Shown in pieces: positions 23,073-34,771 of a stretch of DNA of 64,000 bases (positions are counted from its first letter, which is position 1; each line of letters opens with the position of its first letter). Origin of the DNA: Reticulascus tulasneorum (taxonomy: Eukaryota > Ascomycota > Sordariomycetes > Glomerellales > Reticulascaceae); NCBI GenBank assembly GCA_001557505.1, contig LSAX01000005.1, forward strand, positions 620,001 to 684,000, given 5' to 3'. The position numbers and the translations under genes are program-made. The notes under the pieces are model-generated. The model was given only the letters and a program-made list of their open reading frames with translations, was not told the origin of the DNA and did not search any database.

Positions 23073-25772
23073 GTTGTCGGTCTCTATCAAAGGCTTCTTG
23101 GATGAAGCTAATGGGGCACCTGGGTTATGTATGAAGAAAATTGTACGTAGAATTTGATGCGTGGTGGGAGGACACTTCAACTTCCGACCACGCCTTTCAG
23201 ATTTCAGTTGAGCAACGGGAAAGATTAATTAGCAGATAGAATCAAAGGTAGCACGAGGGAATAGAATGAAGTTGAGAACACTTGAATCAACGTCCAGTAG
23301 CTCCCGGGTTTGAGCCAATAACCTCAAATCCAATGGGGCAGACTCGCTGGGCTTCCACTAGGCTCACTAGATGCCGATCAATGGGCGCAGCAGATTTCGC
23401 AAAAGGCCATCGTCACATCTTTTCACGCAATGGAATTCCTCGTGCGAATCAACAAATAAAATACGCGTATTCGATGAAGATTGAGCAGCTTTGTAAGTTC
23501 GGTGAGTGGCCATGCGGGGGTGGACGGTGTGGGGGGAGCTTGGATGGCCGCCAAGATGAACCATGCGGTCACCGAGACTGGGCAGGGTCTCCGGCTCATC
23601 GAGGGCGTGTGCCGACTTCTGGGGTGAGGGCAGCGGCCTGCCGATATCCGCTTGATCGCGCAGGCGGCCGACTCTCCGACAATAGCAGCTCTCGTCTGCA
23701 GCTACGGACATCTGGAATCAGCGAACTCTCGCTGGCCAGTGATGGAGTTTCGGAGGTCGACCCAAGGAGATAGGCCATGGTGCAGCATCGTCCGTAATTG
23801 GTAGGCTACACACACACGTTGTGTGTGGTTTCGCACAATTTGTGCCTGCTAGAGCTGGGAGGCAGGAGTACATGTTTATGTACGAGGGTATTGGACCTCC
23901 CATCCAGCGGGGACGCAAGGGAGCGAGCGAACGGATGGGGGGGGGGGGCATAATTATGTGAGGCCATGGCTCCGGAGATCTGCTCGTCATGATCTCCCAT
24001 CCGGAGATAATGAATGAAACGACTCCGCTCCCCGTGTAAGAAGCTTGTCACGATATCTGCGCACCAGGATACATGCGCCGCATTGTTCTTCTCTCGCGGG
24101 TGCTACGCTATCAAACCGATATGAGCCGTGGAGAAAACGCGTTGGCTGTTGCTGATTCATGCCAGAGGAGCCGGTTGTTAATCATCTGGCAATCTCGTAG
24201 GGCAGCTTAGCAACGCTTAACTCATCCTCCCCGCATCAAAACGATTATCCGCTCCGTCCGCCTGCTGATGGGATGGGGGTGGGGCGTGCTCCGAGTCGGG
24301 CCTAGCCCCATCAGGTAAACGAGTGGATCTCCATCTGAGTGAGAGTTCCCCTACAGCTAATTAAGGTAGTGGGTGATCCGACACATTTGTCTTTGGCTAT
24401 TGAAGCGAGGGACAATGTAATGTGATGCACCACTCGGGGATCCTGTCTATCTTCTGAGTAGGAGGTTACTGGACATTTGACCATCTCCAACAACCATATT
24501 GACAGCAACATACGTAGCGTCTAGATGCCAAAGGACAGTCGGGCTATGAGGGGACCACCAGACAAACCCCGGGCGAACCCTTCCGGGCGCTACGGCACGC
24601 TCTCATTTGCCATAGCTCCAAGCCACTGAATGCATACATTTTGCCCGATAAGGCCACATTTGTCAGTGACTACTAATGCTGCTCTAATGCTTTTCAATTC
24701 GTGTGTTGGCCCCCCCCGGTTTGGTCAGAAGCATCCTCTTCGTATGGGATCAAGGAATGGGCGAAACTGGGAAAGCTCACTACCCTTAGTGTACATTCGG
24801 CGATGACCCTGAGAACCGATTGGGCGCGCTTCTCAAAGTACCTCTACCATGATGGGTAGAGTTCTGCGCCGGTAGCGTTCGTTCTGCGCTGGTGTAGGTG
24901 ATGCAGACGGCCGAATACCATATGCCGATCGCGGCAACCTAACCCTCCCCCTGCATCGAGAGGGACCGCTAGGGTCGCGAGGTCGATACCATAATCCTTA
25001 CTCAAACCATGCGGAGGCTCTCAGCCCATTGTAAGCCATTATTCAGCACACATGTCACGTCGCAAGCGGCTTGGAAACGCAGTGGAAGGCATTGCAAATC
25101 GCAGCACACACACACGAACGGGGTCTGCTTCGAGGGAAGGATAGGAAAACCTTCGTTGCCCCTCAGTGGGTCCGCCTGTGATGTGGCATTGGATGGGTTG
25201 CCATGGATGCTGAGGGGTCAGTATGTACGAAGCACCTCATTAGTTAAGGTACCTACCTACCTACCTTACCTTGGGTACGGTGCCCAGGTACCTTGCCCAG
25301 GGACTTTTGGTGGCCCAGATACCTACCTAGTACTGTACTGAATTACTGTACCTGAGGTAAGCACCACGCACGGTACAGAGCAGATGGGCCGCATCGTTCG
25401 CGATTGAAACGTACGAGGCTGGTGCTCTTAATGGCTCGTATCTTAATGGGCCTATACCAAGGGTAGTGCCGTTGGATGATGCAACGACATGTATGTACGG
25501 AGACAGTGTACGTAGAGATTGGATGCCAGAGCCTCTGACACATGCAGCACCCAAAGTCTCTCCATCAACCAGTCTCCCCACCTGTGTGCGGATCCGTATA
25601 AGAACCTGACCGAAGCCGCTCTTTCTGCCATCGTACCTTCTCTTTGTTGTTGTACCACAGCTCTCCCACTATCATCACCGACCCTGTTCACCTTCGCAAC
25701 CGAAGCTCCACCAGCCCGCCGTTCGTCCATCCACCTCTTCCCCAACAGTCCACCAACCCACGATAATTCACA
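23073..25772. other. Intergenic region, 2.7 kb, divergent promoters
   Basis: Lies between the sulfotransferase-like and WrbA-like genes. Features seen: an alternating CA/TG near-palindrome at 23812-23829, a 12-G run at 23937-23948, a CA repeat near 25106, and a dense ACCT/GGTA patch at 25250-25330 (ACCTACCTACCTTACC and GGTACC words). No coding content recognised. The stretch 25600-25772 is the probable CT-rich leader of the WrbA-like gene. Confidence 0.5.
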
Positions 25773-26884
25773 ATGGCTCCCAAGATCGCCATCGTATACG
25801 TAAGTCGTCCCTCTGCCCAATTGGCTCCCCATCCCAGTCCTATACCATTCCATCGTCGACAAAAGTGGTGGCCAAGCTCGAGTGGTCCCGGCCCGGAGGA
25901 GGAGCTCCAATCTCCCAAGATGAACCGTCCCCGAAGCTCAATCCGGTGTCGTCTGGACATGATCTCGATTCTGCAGCAGACTATTTCAGTGGCGGCTGGC
26001 TGCAGGGTTCCAACATATCATGGGCCCTCGCCTCGAACTCGACCTCGACCTCGGCATTGACTTCCGACTTTGATTCTACCTTCGACCCCAACCCCGCACC
26101 TCAGCTCCAAACTGTGCCAATCCGTCAATAGAGCCCCATTGCTAACTGTTTTGTCTCCCGCAGTACTCCATGTATGGGCATATTCGACAGCTTGTCGATG
26201 CCGAGAAGGCTGGTATTGAGAAGGCCGGCGGCACAGCCGACGTTTTCCTGTATGTCTCCATCGAGAACCCAATTGACCCTAACGATACCCATGCTAACTT
26301 GATCCGATCAGACTCGCCGAGACCCTCACAGACGATGTTCTGGCGAAGATGGGCGCTCCACCAAAGCCCACCGACGTCACCATCCTTGACGACCCGACCG
26401 TGCTCGAGGCATACGACGGGATCCTGATGGGCATCCCCACAAGATATGGCAACTTCCCCGCTCAGTGGAAGGTACGCATCTGCTCCCATCCAAGCCCCAG
26501 CTACAAGTGTAAGGAGACAGGAACTTACTGATGATTCAATAGTCGTTCTGGGATAAGTCCGGCAAGCAGTGGAGCACCGGTGGTTTCTACGGAAAGTTGG
26601 CTGGTCTGTTCATCTCCACTGGCACCCTTGGAGGAGGCCAAGAGTCCACTGCCCTGGCTGCTATGTCCACCCTCGCCCATCACGGCATCATCTTCGTGCC
26701 TTTCGGCTACGCCAAGGCATTCCCGTTGATGGCTGACCTCTCCGAGGTGCACGGAGGGTCCCCGTGGGGCGCCGGTACCTTCGCGGGTGCGGATGGCTCC
26801 CGCCAACCCAGCGCGCGCGAGCTCGAGATGGCCACCATCCAGGGCGAGGTCTTTTACCAGACGGTAGCCAAGCACTCGGGATGA
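25773..26884 (+). CDS. WrbA/Pst2-type NAD(P)H:quinone oxidoreductase (flavodoxin-like)
   Basis: FMN-dependent two-electron quinone reductase, protecting against redox-cycling quinones; related to yeast Pst2/Ycp4 and the Alt a 7 allergen family. Four exons: 25773-25799, 26164-26249, 26312-26471 and 26543-26884, giving 204 aa. The joins reconstruct MAPKIAIVYYSMYGHIRQL, LAETLTDDVLAKMGAPPKP and GIPTRYGNFPAQWKSFWD. Other family blocks: GTLGGGQESTALAAMSTL and GAGTFAGADGSRQP. Intron 1 is long (364 nt) for this region. The stop is TGA at 26882-26884, followed by C. The same frame then stays open for 57 more codons and ends in a CAAX-like motif, described in a separate entry. Confidence 0.93.
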
Positions 26885-27058
26885 CTGCATGGCAGTGGCT
26901 CCGATGAGGAGCAGGTCAAGCCAGCGGAGGAGAATGGAGGAAGCAATGCAGTTGTAGAAAAGGGGCCGCCGAAGGATAAGAGGAGAGCGCCGGAAGAGGC
27001 GGATGTCGAGTCCAAAGAGGGGCCATGCGGCCTGCCGGCCAAGTGCGTAATACTATGA
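26885..27058 (+). other. In-frame 57-codon extension after the WrbA stop, ending in CAAX (CVIL)
   Basis: Directly after TGA (26882-26884) the same frame runs through 57 sense codons to TGA at 27056-27058. The peptide is charged and low-complexity (SDEEQVKPAEENGG..., KDKRRAPEEADVESKEG) and ends CGLPAKCVIL, a textbook CAAX box with Leu last, which favours geranylgeranylation, and a second Cys six residues upstream that could be palmitoylated. It may be reached by readthrough of TGA-C, or by a 51-nt phase-0 intron at 26864-26914 (GTAGCC...GAGCAG) that would remove the stop and keep frame. It could also be a relic after a recent nonsense mutation. The frame is observed; its translation is inferred. 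Confidence 0.5.
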
Positions 27059-29379
27059 GGCCGTGGCAAGCAGAGCAGCAAATAATCAAATCAAACAATG
27101 TTCCAAACCAACGAAACTTGTAAGGGAGTTCTGGGTGTCTCAGCCAAGCGTGTGCAAAACAATCATTGAAAGTGAGCTACTGAAGTAGAAATGCGGGTCG
27201 GACGAGTCGGGCCCTCTCTTCTCCCTACCTACCTCCTTTACCTTTCAATCTTCGCTTGCCACCTATTATCTGTAGATAAAAGGCATGAAGCAGCATTGCT
27301 AAGAAGATGCGAAAGCGGGGGCCGAAGAAGATAGGTAGGGCATGACATGCGACTTTGCAGCATTTGCAGTTGCATTATGGTACTAGGAAGGGAAGGGTTG
27401 GCGTCGGGCTGCGCGTGCATTCGACGGCATACCAGCAGTCTTGCATGAGAATGAAAGGTGTTGCGCGCATGCTCGTATTAAGTGTTGAAGAATGCATTGT
27501 ACTGCTCGCTGGACTTTTTAAATAGTTTCCAGTATGCTAGGACTGGAGGAGTGTGGTGGGACGAGTCCCGTAATGTACCTTTTGCGTGCAACTGTTTTGA
27601 CTGTTCGCTGAGCTGAGCCGTGAGTCGAGTGTGGTTGTACAACGAAAGTCCCAGTTGGTGCAACATACCACTACCGTGCCATGCGCCTCAGCTTCTAAAG
27701 AGATATACGTAGAACGTAGTAAGTCCTACGGACTACAGTTGACATTACTTACAAAGGTACCTACTTACGGGTCGCCATGTAATGCTCTTTGCACCACGTC
27801 TGGAGCCACCACCACCGACAAGACGCGTTATTCTGCACCGATATACGGGATACAAGCAGCATTGCGAAGTGAAAGCCAAGGGTTTGTATAGAGCGTGACT
27901 AGTATCCATCTCTAGGTACTTAAGGTAGAATCCGTACTTCGTACTACGTACGTCTGCCTTACGTAATGCATCTTTTTACGGATTTAGCTGCCCTTCCCTT
28001 TCACGGTCGCGAAACCCATGATGGGGTTTTGCCAGGATCAGTAGGGTTCGTAAATCGATATTTGCCACCCGCAGGATAGGACCCACCGATTTCAGCTGTA
28101 ATTTTAGGCACACCCAAGCCAGGCCAGCCCCTGCGAAATGGCGTTGGCGCATGCATCCCCCAGTAAGCCACACACCACACACCCACCAAACCCCTATTTT
28201 AAAGGGTGACCTTTCCGAGACTTAAACTCTGTTAATTGGATATTGCACCACCCTTATTGTATGCAGCATTTTCCCCTTTTCTTGGGATGCTGCTGAAGGG
28301 AGGGCAGGAGAGACTTTAATATAATAAATGAAATCTCGGCATGTTGATAGTTTCGACCGCCTGGCTGGAAGCGGCATGCTAACCTCCTCCCCCACCACCC
28401 TCGAATCAATATCTCCTCCGAGTCCATGATCGAGAGAACAAGACAGTTCATGCTCGGCTGGGCTGGGCTGGGGCTGGCCGAGCGAAGGAGGCGGATGGGT
28501 GTCGTTTATTCTGATCAATGGGACCATCAGAAAGTAAGTGGTAGGCACATCCCATATGCAGCACCGATGGTGAGGTGGCCTCAGCAGTCCCATCCACCAT
28601 CCTAACCACGAAGCTTCAATGGACCTTTTTTAATCAATGTTAGCCTATGTAGCTTATTCCTTACTAGCCTTGGAGGAGCCAGCCAGCCAGCCAGGTAGCC
28701 GCATCCCCTGCCATCCACACACCTACTATCTCTCACACGTCCCCACTTTCCCCATGCCAGTAGCCAGCCCAGGCACATCCATGCCCTGGGCGTCTGGAAT
28801 GTAAGCACGGCTCCCTCGCTCTCCACAATTTCACTTCACCACCGGCCGACTGTAAAAGGTAAACGCTTGTCCGTGGCATCTCGTATGTACATATGTATGC
28901 TTGCTTGCTTGCTTGCTTGACCCTCTTCCAGCAGGCATGTACAGTAGGTGTATCTCACGCGTCCAATTTTGATTGATATGTGCCGTCACCCGCGCCTCCC
29001 TTAAGATTCCCTGACCCCCAACCTACCAACCCTTGGGCAATATGAAGCCCTCCAGCGATCTTGGATGGATCATGTTGGCTGGTCGGCCGGTTGGTACCTT
29101 GCCCTTTTCCCGTGCCTCATAGCCCCCATAATTTGTGATACATATTCCATCTATCGACTTGTCGACTTCGTACCCACTGAATGTTTCTAAGTTTCTCGCC
29201 CTCCAGATCCCCTGCCTCCCTCCCTCTCCACATACCCTGTAAGGTACTTATGTAATACTGCGCTGCACATCATTCTCCCGTAGTGCCTCCAGCTCCTTTC
29301 ACTTCATAACCCCCCAAGCTCCCGCTCCCAATCTTTTCGTCCCCCCTTCTTCTCTTCCAAGTTCAACACTTACCACGCC
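27059..29379. other. Intergenic region, 2.3 kb, repeat-rich
   Basis: Between two rightward genes. It holds CCTACCTACC words at 27228, GGCTGGGCTGG tandem words near 28457-28480, CAGCCAGCCAGC near 28680 and a GCTT microsatellite at 28899-28918. The final 300 bases are strongly pyrimidine-rich, as expected for a leader. No coding frame supported. Confidence 0.5.
28899..28918. repeat. GCTT tetranucleotide microsatellite, 5 units
   Basis: Five perfect GCTT units in non-coding DNA upstream of the gene at 29380. Confidence 0.8.
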
Positions 29380-30626
29380 ATGATCCTGAGCAACAACACA
29401 ATGGCGGCCAATCCAAAGAGACTCGTGCAGATGCTATGGCTGGCGGCCGGCGTCATGTTCTCCTTCGCCCTCATCCATTCCTTTTCCTCCGGGTCCAACG
29501 CGGAATGGGTTTCGAGCAAGGTCGGCAACTTCATGTCCAGCGACAACAGCCGCATGGGCATGAAGGAATTCATGGCCCTCGCCGAGGCGTCCTGGGCCAA
29601 GACGGTTCGTCAGCGACACGATATGATTCGAGCCGACTTTGGCGATGCAAGCAAGATGCCGCTGTTAGTGCTTACCCCTGGGATTAGCTGCTTTACTGCG
29701 GCTGTCCCCCTAACCACGCACCGCACATGATCTAACCAGCGTATCCGTGACACAGGTTCCCTTGCGTCAACCCCTCTGAATACGGGCTGCACCCTTATTC
29801 GATCTGGGACTTCACTCCCGCTTCCTACGGCTGCCCCCATGAGATCGAGCGCGTTGGACGAATGGGCGACGGTGGCAAGTGGGTGTGCGGCATGTCTCGC
29901 TACGTCAACTTCCCCAAGGACCGCCAGTGCATCATTTACTCGTTCGGTGTTCGAGACGAATCTAGTTTCGGTAAGTTCATATTCCGATAATCCGGCAGAG
30001 ATGCGCGAAGGGTTCGTAGCTGACGTGGGGTTTGTGTCGCAGAGAACGAGATGTTGAGCAGGACCAACTGCACCGTCTGGGCATACGACTTTTCGGTCGT
30101 CGACTTCGGCATGCAACTTGAGCACGGAAACCGAGATCGCGCCCACTTTCTCCAGGCTGGTATCTCGGGCAAGACCGACAAGACGAAGAACCCGCCCTTC
30201 TACAGCATCGCTGACCTGATGCGCATGAACGGCCACGACTACATGTAAGAGCCCGATGTGCCACTTCTGGCTGCATGCAATCACTTTGCTAACCCCTTTT
30301 TTAGTGATATCCTGAAAATGGACATCGAGTACGCCGAGTTCGAATCCCTGGACGGCCTGATGGACGATTTCCCCACTACGGGCGGCCACGAACTGCCACT
30401 TGGTCAGTTCATGGTCGAGATCCACTTGTTCAACCCCATGACTTCGGAGGGATACCTCTCCTGGTGGGAACGCCTCGAGGCCCGCGGTCTCCGACCCACG
30501 TGGACCGAGCCCAACTTGCTCGCTGTCACCCTTAACCTGGCCGGTAACAAGGATCCGCAGCTGTCGGAGTACGTCATGCTGAATGTGCACGACTCCCGAA
30601 GCGTCATTTTCGGGAATGTGAAATAG
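29380..30626 (+). CDS. Membrane-anchored methyltransferase-domain protein (Methyltransf_22-like)
   Basis: Four exons: 29380-29663, 29756-29970, 30043-30244 and 30305-30626; 340 aa. All three joins are clean (MPLFPCVNPSEYG, ESSFENEMLSRTN, GHDYIDILKMDIEYAEFESL). An uncleaved N-terminal anchor, about residues 15-35 (LVQMLWLAAGVMFSFALIHSF), predicts a type II Golgi or secretory-pathway protein. The body has MGDGGKWVCGM near the start of the Rossmann-like fold, CTVWAYDFSVVDFG and the DILKMDIEYAEFESL block that characterises the METTL24/Methyltransf_22 family (PF13383, recalled). The acceptor is unknown; glycans or secreted proteins are plausible given the topology. It converges with a second membrane-anchored methyltransferase, 344 bases between stops. 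Confidence 0.85.
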
Positions 30627-30970
30627 AACTGTACGATTGGGCAGGTATCTTGGCGTCTGGGACTGTGTGGCTCAAGGGGAGGAGAGTATGCCATGGCATA
30701 CCATAACTTGTAACATCAAAAATCCATGGGAGATTAGCATTGAGAGACGGCATACACTGGCGTTTGGGAAGAGTCAGAACAAAAAGACATGAATTGATAC
30801 CGCTGAGCATTGCAACATGAACGTCTCTGGTATGTATCAACTTCCCAAGAAATCTGTCGCCAAGATACGCACCATTACTCTGGCTGCAGGCCGCAATGAG
30901 ATGGCAACAATCTGCTCCACCCTGTACACCCCACCGATACATGTTTTTGGCTGCATTGCACAAAGCCTAG
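30627..30970. other. Short convergent intergenic region
   Basis: 344 bases between the two methyltransferase-type genes, holding both 3' UTRs. Confidence 0.5.
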
Positions 30971-31966
30971 CTATATCGTTCCCTCCGTCTTTTTCACAAA
31001 AGCGCAAATCTCCGCCATGCAATCAATACTGCGTATCTGCGAGCTGATTGCATGCTTCGCCCCGGTTCCCATTATGTCATCCATCAGCTCATACACGAAT
31101 TTTATCATGGTCCGCTTCTCATCATCGGCCGTCGAGGAATCGCAGCCAAATGCCCCGTCGTAGCTCGTTTGCAGGTCCTCCACGATATATATGCCGCCCG
31201 GCTTGACGATCCTCCACAGGTGGGTGAGGCTCAGTTCCTGCTCGTGCATGCGGTGGCCGCCGTCGTCGATGATGAGGTCGAACATGCCGTGGACGGTGGC
31301 TTCGGCGGCGAACTGCTGGAGGAAGGGGACGGAGCCCTGGTCGCCGACGAAAATGAGGGCTCGGTCGTGGGTTTGGGACCAGCCCTTGGCACAGTCGTCG
31401 TCGGAGTCGATGAAATAGAGGTGCAGCTTGGGGAAGTAGGAAAGCCAGGTGTGGTAGGACGCTCCGGGGCCGTGGTGCTGCGTGAAGTGTTATCGATTTG
31501 GCGAGGACATGGGATAGAACGACAGGGGAAACCGAAGAGCGAACGGGGCTAGAGAATTCGGCGTCAGGATGGGGGCGTGGTGGAGAGCAGCATACCGTAT
31601 CGCACCCAAGACCAATCTGCAGCATCTTGACCGGCCTGTCGCGCAGAGGAGGGAGGTATTTCTCATACAAGAACTGGTAATGGTGGTCGGTGACCTTGTC
31701 CGTGCCATAACTGAGGGCAATGTCCTGGAAACTCGGTCTCTGGACCCTCGCCTCGGGGTCCGGCTCTTCAATGCTGGTACCCGTCAGTCCCTCCTCACGT
31801 TTACGTGACACAGGGGAATGAAGTGCACGTACTTGTTCCATCCCCAAGTCGCCTTCACCTCCTCCCGGGAGGCACTGCCGCGGAGACGCCGGGCGGCCAG
31901 AATTAAGATGCAGGCTGCGCCGGTAACGAGGAGGTAGAGGACTCGGCGGGGGGCTGCGTCGTACAT
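30971..31966 (-). CDS. Membrane-anchored methyltransferase-like protein (hard-surface-induced protein 5-like)
   Basis: Three exons: 31966-31833, 31773-31596 and 31477-30971; 272 aa. The N-terminal segment RVLYLLVTGAACILILAARRL (about residues 8-28) is a type II anchor. After the splice NNIEEPDPEAR the catalytic domain opens FQDIALSYGTDKVTDHHYQFLYEKY, then MLQIGLGCDTHHGPGASYHTW, IDSDDDCAKGW, FDLIIDDGGHRMHEQ and VKPGGIYIVEDLQTSY. This is the class I SAM-dependent fold of the macrolide O-methyltransferase/cephalosporin-hydroxylase-like group, and it closely follows proteins named hard-surface-induced protein 5 in Colletotrichum (from memory). The sugar or other acceptor is unknown. Confidence 0.86.
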
Positions 31967-32525
31967 GGGTACGGTGTACTGATGTCCCTATGGTCTCCCA
32001 GATAGGAGCAACTGAGTGCCGAGAGTTCGAGAGAGCTCGTAGGAAGCGGACAGTTCGTGTTGCAGGCAAAGGGAGCGGTTCCTGGGAGGTACACTTGTTC
32101 GGCCTTGTCGGTAGGTACCTCGCATGACGGCTCTCGTTGTGAGGCAGGCACGACGGATCCGAGGTGATCCGCAAGGCGGATAGCTGCATTCTGACAGCTG
32201 TCGCTCGCCAAAGAACCGGAATACAGAATGGCCACCTATTGGAAGTCTGGCTGATAGCTAGCTCGAGCCGGCACGAAGCATAGAAATTGCCGTATTTTTT
32301 GTGTCACGGCGTGTGACGCTGGGATGCCACATTATCAGTTCAACCCGAAGATGTCGTTGGCGAGTATTGGACATTAAGTTGTAGAGTCACTTATACGATC
32401 ACTCAATATCATACTGCTTTGTTTACAATCATTTGATATCTCATTTCATTAAGTCCTGGTCCAAGCCCTGGTATCTATTTTTTTTTAACCGACCCATCGT
32501 ACAGGAGCCACTCCTGTCGGGGTAT
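31967..32525. other. Intergenic region, 0.56 kb
   Basis: Upstream region of the hard-surface-induced-type gene and 3' region of the membrane-protein gene. No coding content recognised. Confidence 0.5.
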
Positions 32526-33808
32526 TTACTTCCTGAACAAATTCGTCTGTGATCCGAAGAATGGATTCGGCTGGAATGATGTCCGGAAGCCTCCTCCATT
32601 TTGCATCTCCGTCCCGATGACCAGAGGCAGCTTGTCGTCGTTGAGATCCGTCGCCGCCACCCTGATGTCTCCCCGAAGGATCTCGATACTGGAGACGATG
32701 GGGAAGAGCAGCACGAGCAGCGACAGCAGCTGGCCGAACCCCCACGTCTTCTCCCCCTGGTCCGCGAGCTCGAAGCTGGGGCCCCTGCCGAAAGCCTCGG
32801 AAGCGATGATGACACGGACCGCGGCACCGATGGCGAACACGATCATGAACAGCACGCCGATGAGCTTGATCTGCTTGGCCCACTTCAGCGTCCTGCTATG
32901 CATGTACCAGCTCGCCAGCGCAAACACGATGCAGTTCACGGCCATGACGACAATGGTCCCGACGAAGCTCAGCCCGACATTCGACGCGGTGCCCTGGCTG
33001 GGCACTTCCCACACACAGGCGATGGGGAGCGTCTTCTCGTTCAGGTCCTTGGACACGGCCTGCAGGATGAAGATTCCGTAGACGCACGAGAGCACCAGGT
33101 TGGCGAACATGAGGAACTGCCTCATCCAGCGCAGCACCCAGTCGCGGCGGAAATCGTGGACGAGGGCGAGCAGCGTGGCGTTGTGGACGGACATGGAGAG
33201 CAAGCCCAGCGTCCATATTATGAAGAAGTGGTAGGGCCGCATGGTGCTGGAGGTGGCGAGGCCGACGCTCTGGATGCCGATGCCGGTGAGGATCTGCTGG
33301 TCCGAGTAGCTGTTGAGGAGCTTGCGGCAGATGCTGGACTGCCTGCCCCTGAATTCTTGGAACATGATGATGCAGCATAAGGTGAGGGCGAGGACGGCGG
33401 TGAATATGAAAGAGAGGAGGACCTTTTGGATTTTGTTAGTGATGTTGTCCATTATCCAAATACGGTTGCTGCTGGTTTGGGATTTGATTATATGGTCTGT
33501 GATGTGAAGTTCATGATGAATGGTGGCGGCTTCTCGTGCTCCCATGGATCCTCAGTGCGCCCCTCTGAATCCTGCCCTTGAGTTTGCCCCGGATTCCCAT
33601 CCTGTATTCTTCTTATCCATTCGCCTTGAAATAATTTCGCATTCTTTAATCCCACAGAGAAACCCAGAGCCAGAGCATATCAAATAAAACCACATCACAC
33701 ACTCGTTGGGGTGGGTGGGAGTCAACTTACACCATAGCCCGCGACGCCAGCGTCGCTAGGGACCTTGGCGTCCGTAGCGTTCAGATCGCAGTTCGGAGGC
33801 TCAAACAT
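32526..33808 (-). CDS. Multi-span fungal membrane protein
   Basis: Two exons, 33808-33731 and 33422-32526, intron 308 nt (GTAAGT...CACTAAC...AAAAG), 324 aa. The first exon, MFEPPNCDLNATDAKVPSDA, forms a short extracytosolic N terminus with a Cys and an N-glycosylation site, and the splice places VLLSFIFTAVLALTLCC as the first span. I count six clear hydrophobic segments, with further ones around the basic HDFRRDWVLRWMR loop, and a disordered C-terminal tail after SSIEILRGDI. This resembles the fungus-specific small multi-span proteins of unknown function (N-terminal CDP/CDL motif before span 1). No catalytic or transport signature. Function not assigned. Confidence 0.78.
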
Positions 33809-34771
33809 CGTGTCGAATGGTTTCGTGGTTCGCAGAGCAGCGCAGAAGCTCAAAAAGTGTAGAAGCTAAAAGAGAGAGTGAGAAAGGAAAAGAAGCCAAA
33901 ACCCAAGCAATGGCGAATTACGGAGGAATTGAATAACATGGACGTTTCCCTCTTCGTGCCAGGGGGAGGGCGATTTTATGACGTCGTCATAAGCGCTGTC
34001 TTAAACGGGATGAAACGGGCCTCCAAGGGAATGCCCCTGGGCCCCGGTGGATTACTGGCTCTCGATGCTTGGTCTTTTTGATGCCCGCTGTGGCGGAGCG
34101 GCCTTTGTCGATCCATCCAGATCATCCAACAAGGGCTCCTTGTCGCTAGGGACAATGCTTGCTTGCATTGTTGGTGTTGGTCGTGTCTTGATTAACCCAT
34201 TAATACTGGAGGTCCTTTGTCCGTCGCCTGAAAAAGGGTCGTTGGTGTGGGGGGACTGGCGTCGGCTTTAATTGTCGACGCTTTGTCGGCGTGCTGATTG
34301 AGGATGATTCCTTCGCATTGTGCTCTTGATTACGCCCTTGATTCCCTTGAGTCTGGATTCAATCAGAACACTGCACTACACTGGTATGGTGCTAGGTAAC
34401 ACATGGGCTTGTGCATCGTCAGCGCGCTGCTCTCAGGGTAGCTTCACGACTTGAACTCATACTAATCCTTCATGACATGCACATATACACGAAGTTTGAT
34501 GGAGGCGCTGGGTTCCGTTTCAACTAACCCTATATTGTACTCGTTCGTAAGTTAGGTATTTCTCCACGAGAAAGCTCATTGGCTCTTTCGTTACAGTATG
34601 CTAGATCTAGACATTGCAGTATGCGTGTGACTACCAAGCATTTCCGTTCTTCAATGTAAATAACCTCACTTGGTGTTGATCCAATGTCGTATCATTCTCC
34701 AACAACTTTAGTATCTAGTCGATGGCTCCGTATTACTGCGCGCGCCAGACGTGCTCGATAAACTGTAGGTA
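33809..34771. other. Intergenic region, 1 kb
   Basis: Upstream region of the multi-span membrane protein gene and downstream region of the STAND-N gene. Small open frames have no support. Confidence 0.5.

Noticed and set aside
22275..23180. Sulfotransferase-like start 36 codons further upstream
   Set aside because: The upstream initiator is TTG; the first ATG is at 23072 and fits the family start.
23282..23773. 163-codon plus-strand ORF upstream of the sulfotransferase-like gene
   Set aside because: Low-complexity composition, no domain, initiation and splicing not supported.
23812..23829. CA/TG near-palindrome as an operator
   Set aside because: Simple-sequence repeat; no evidence of a binding factor.
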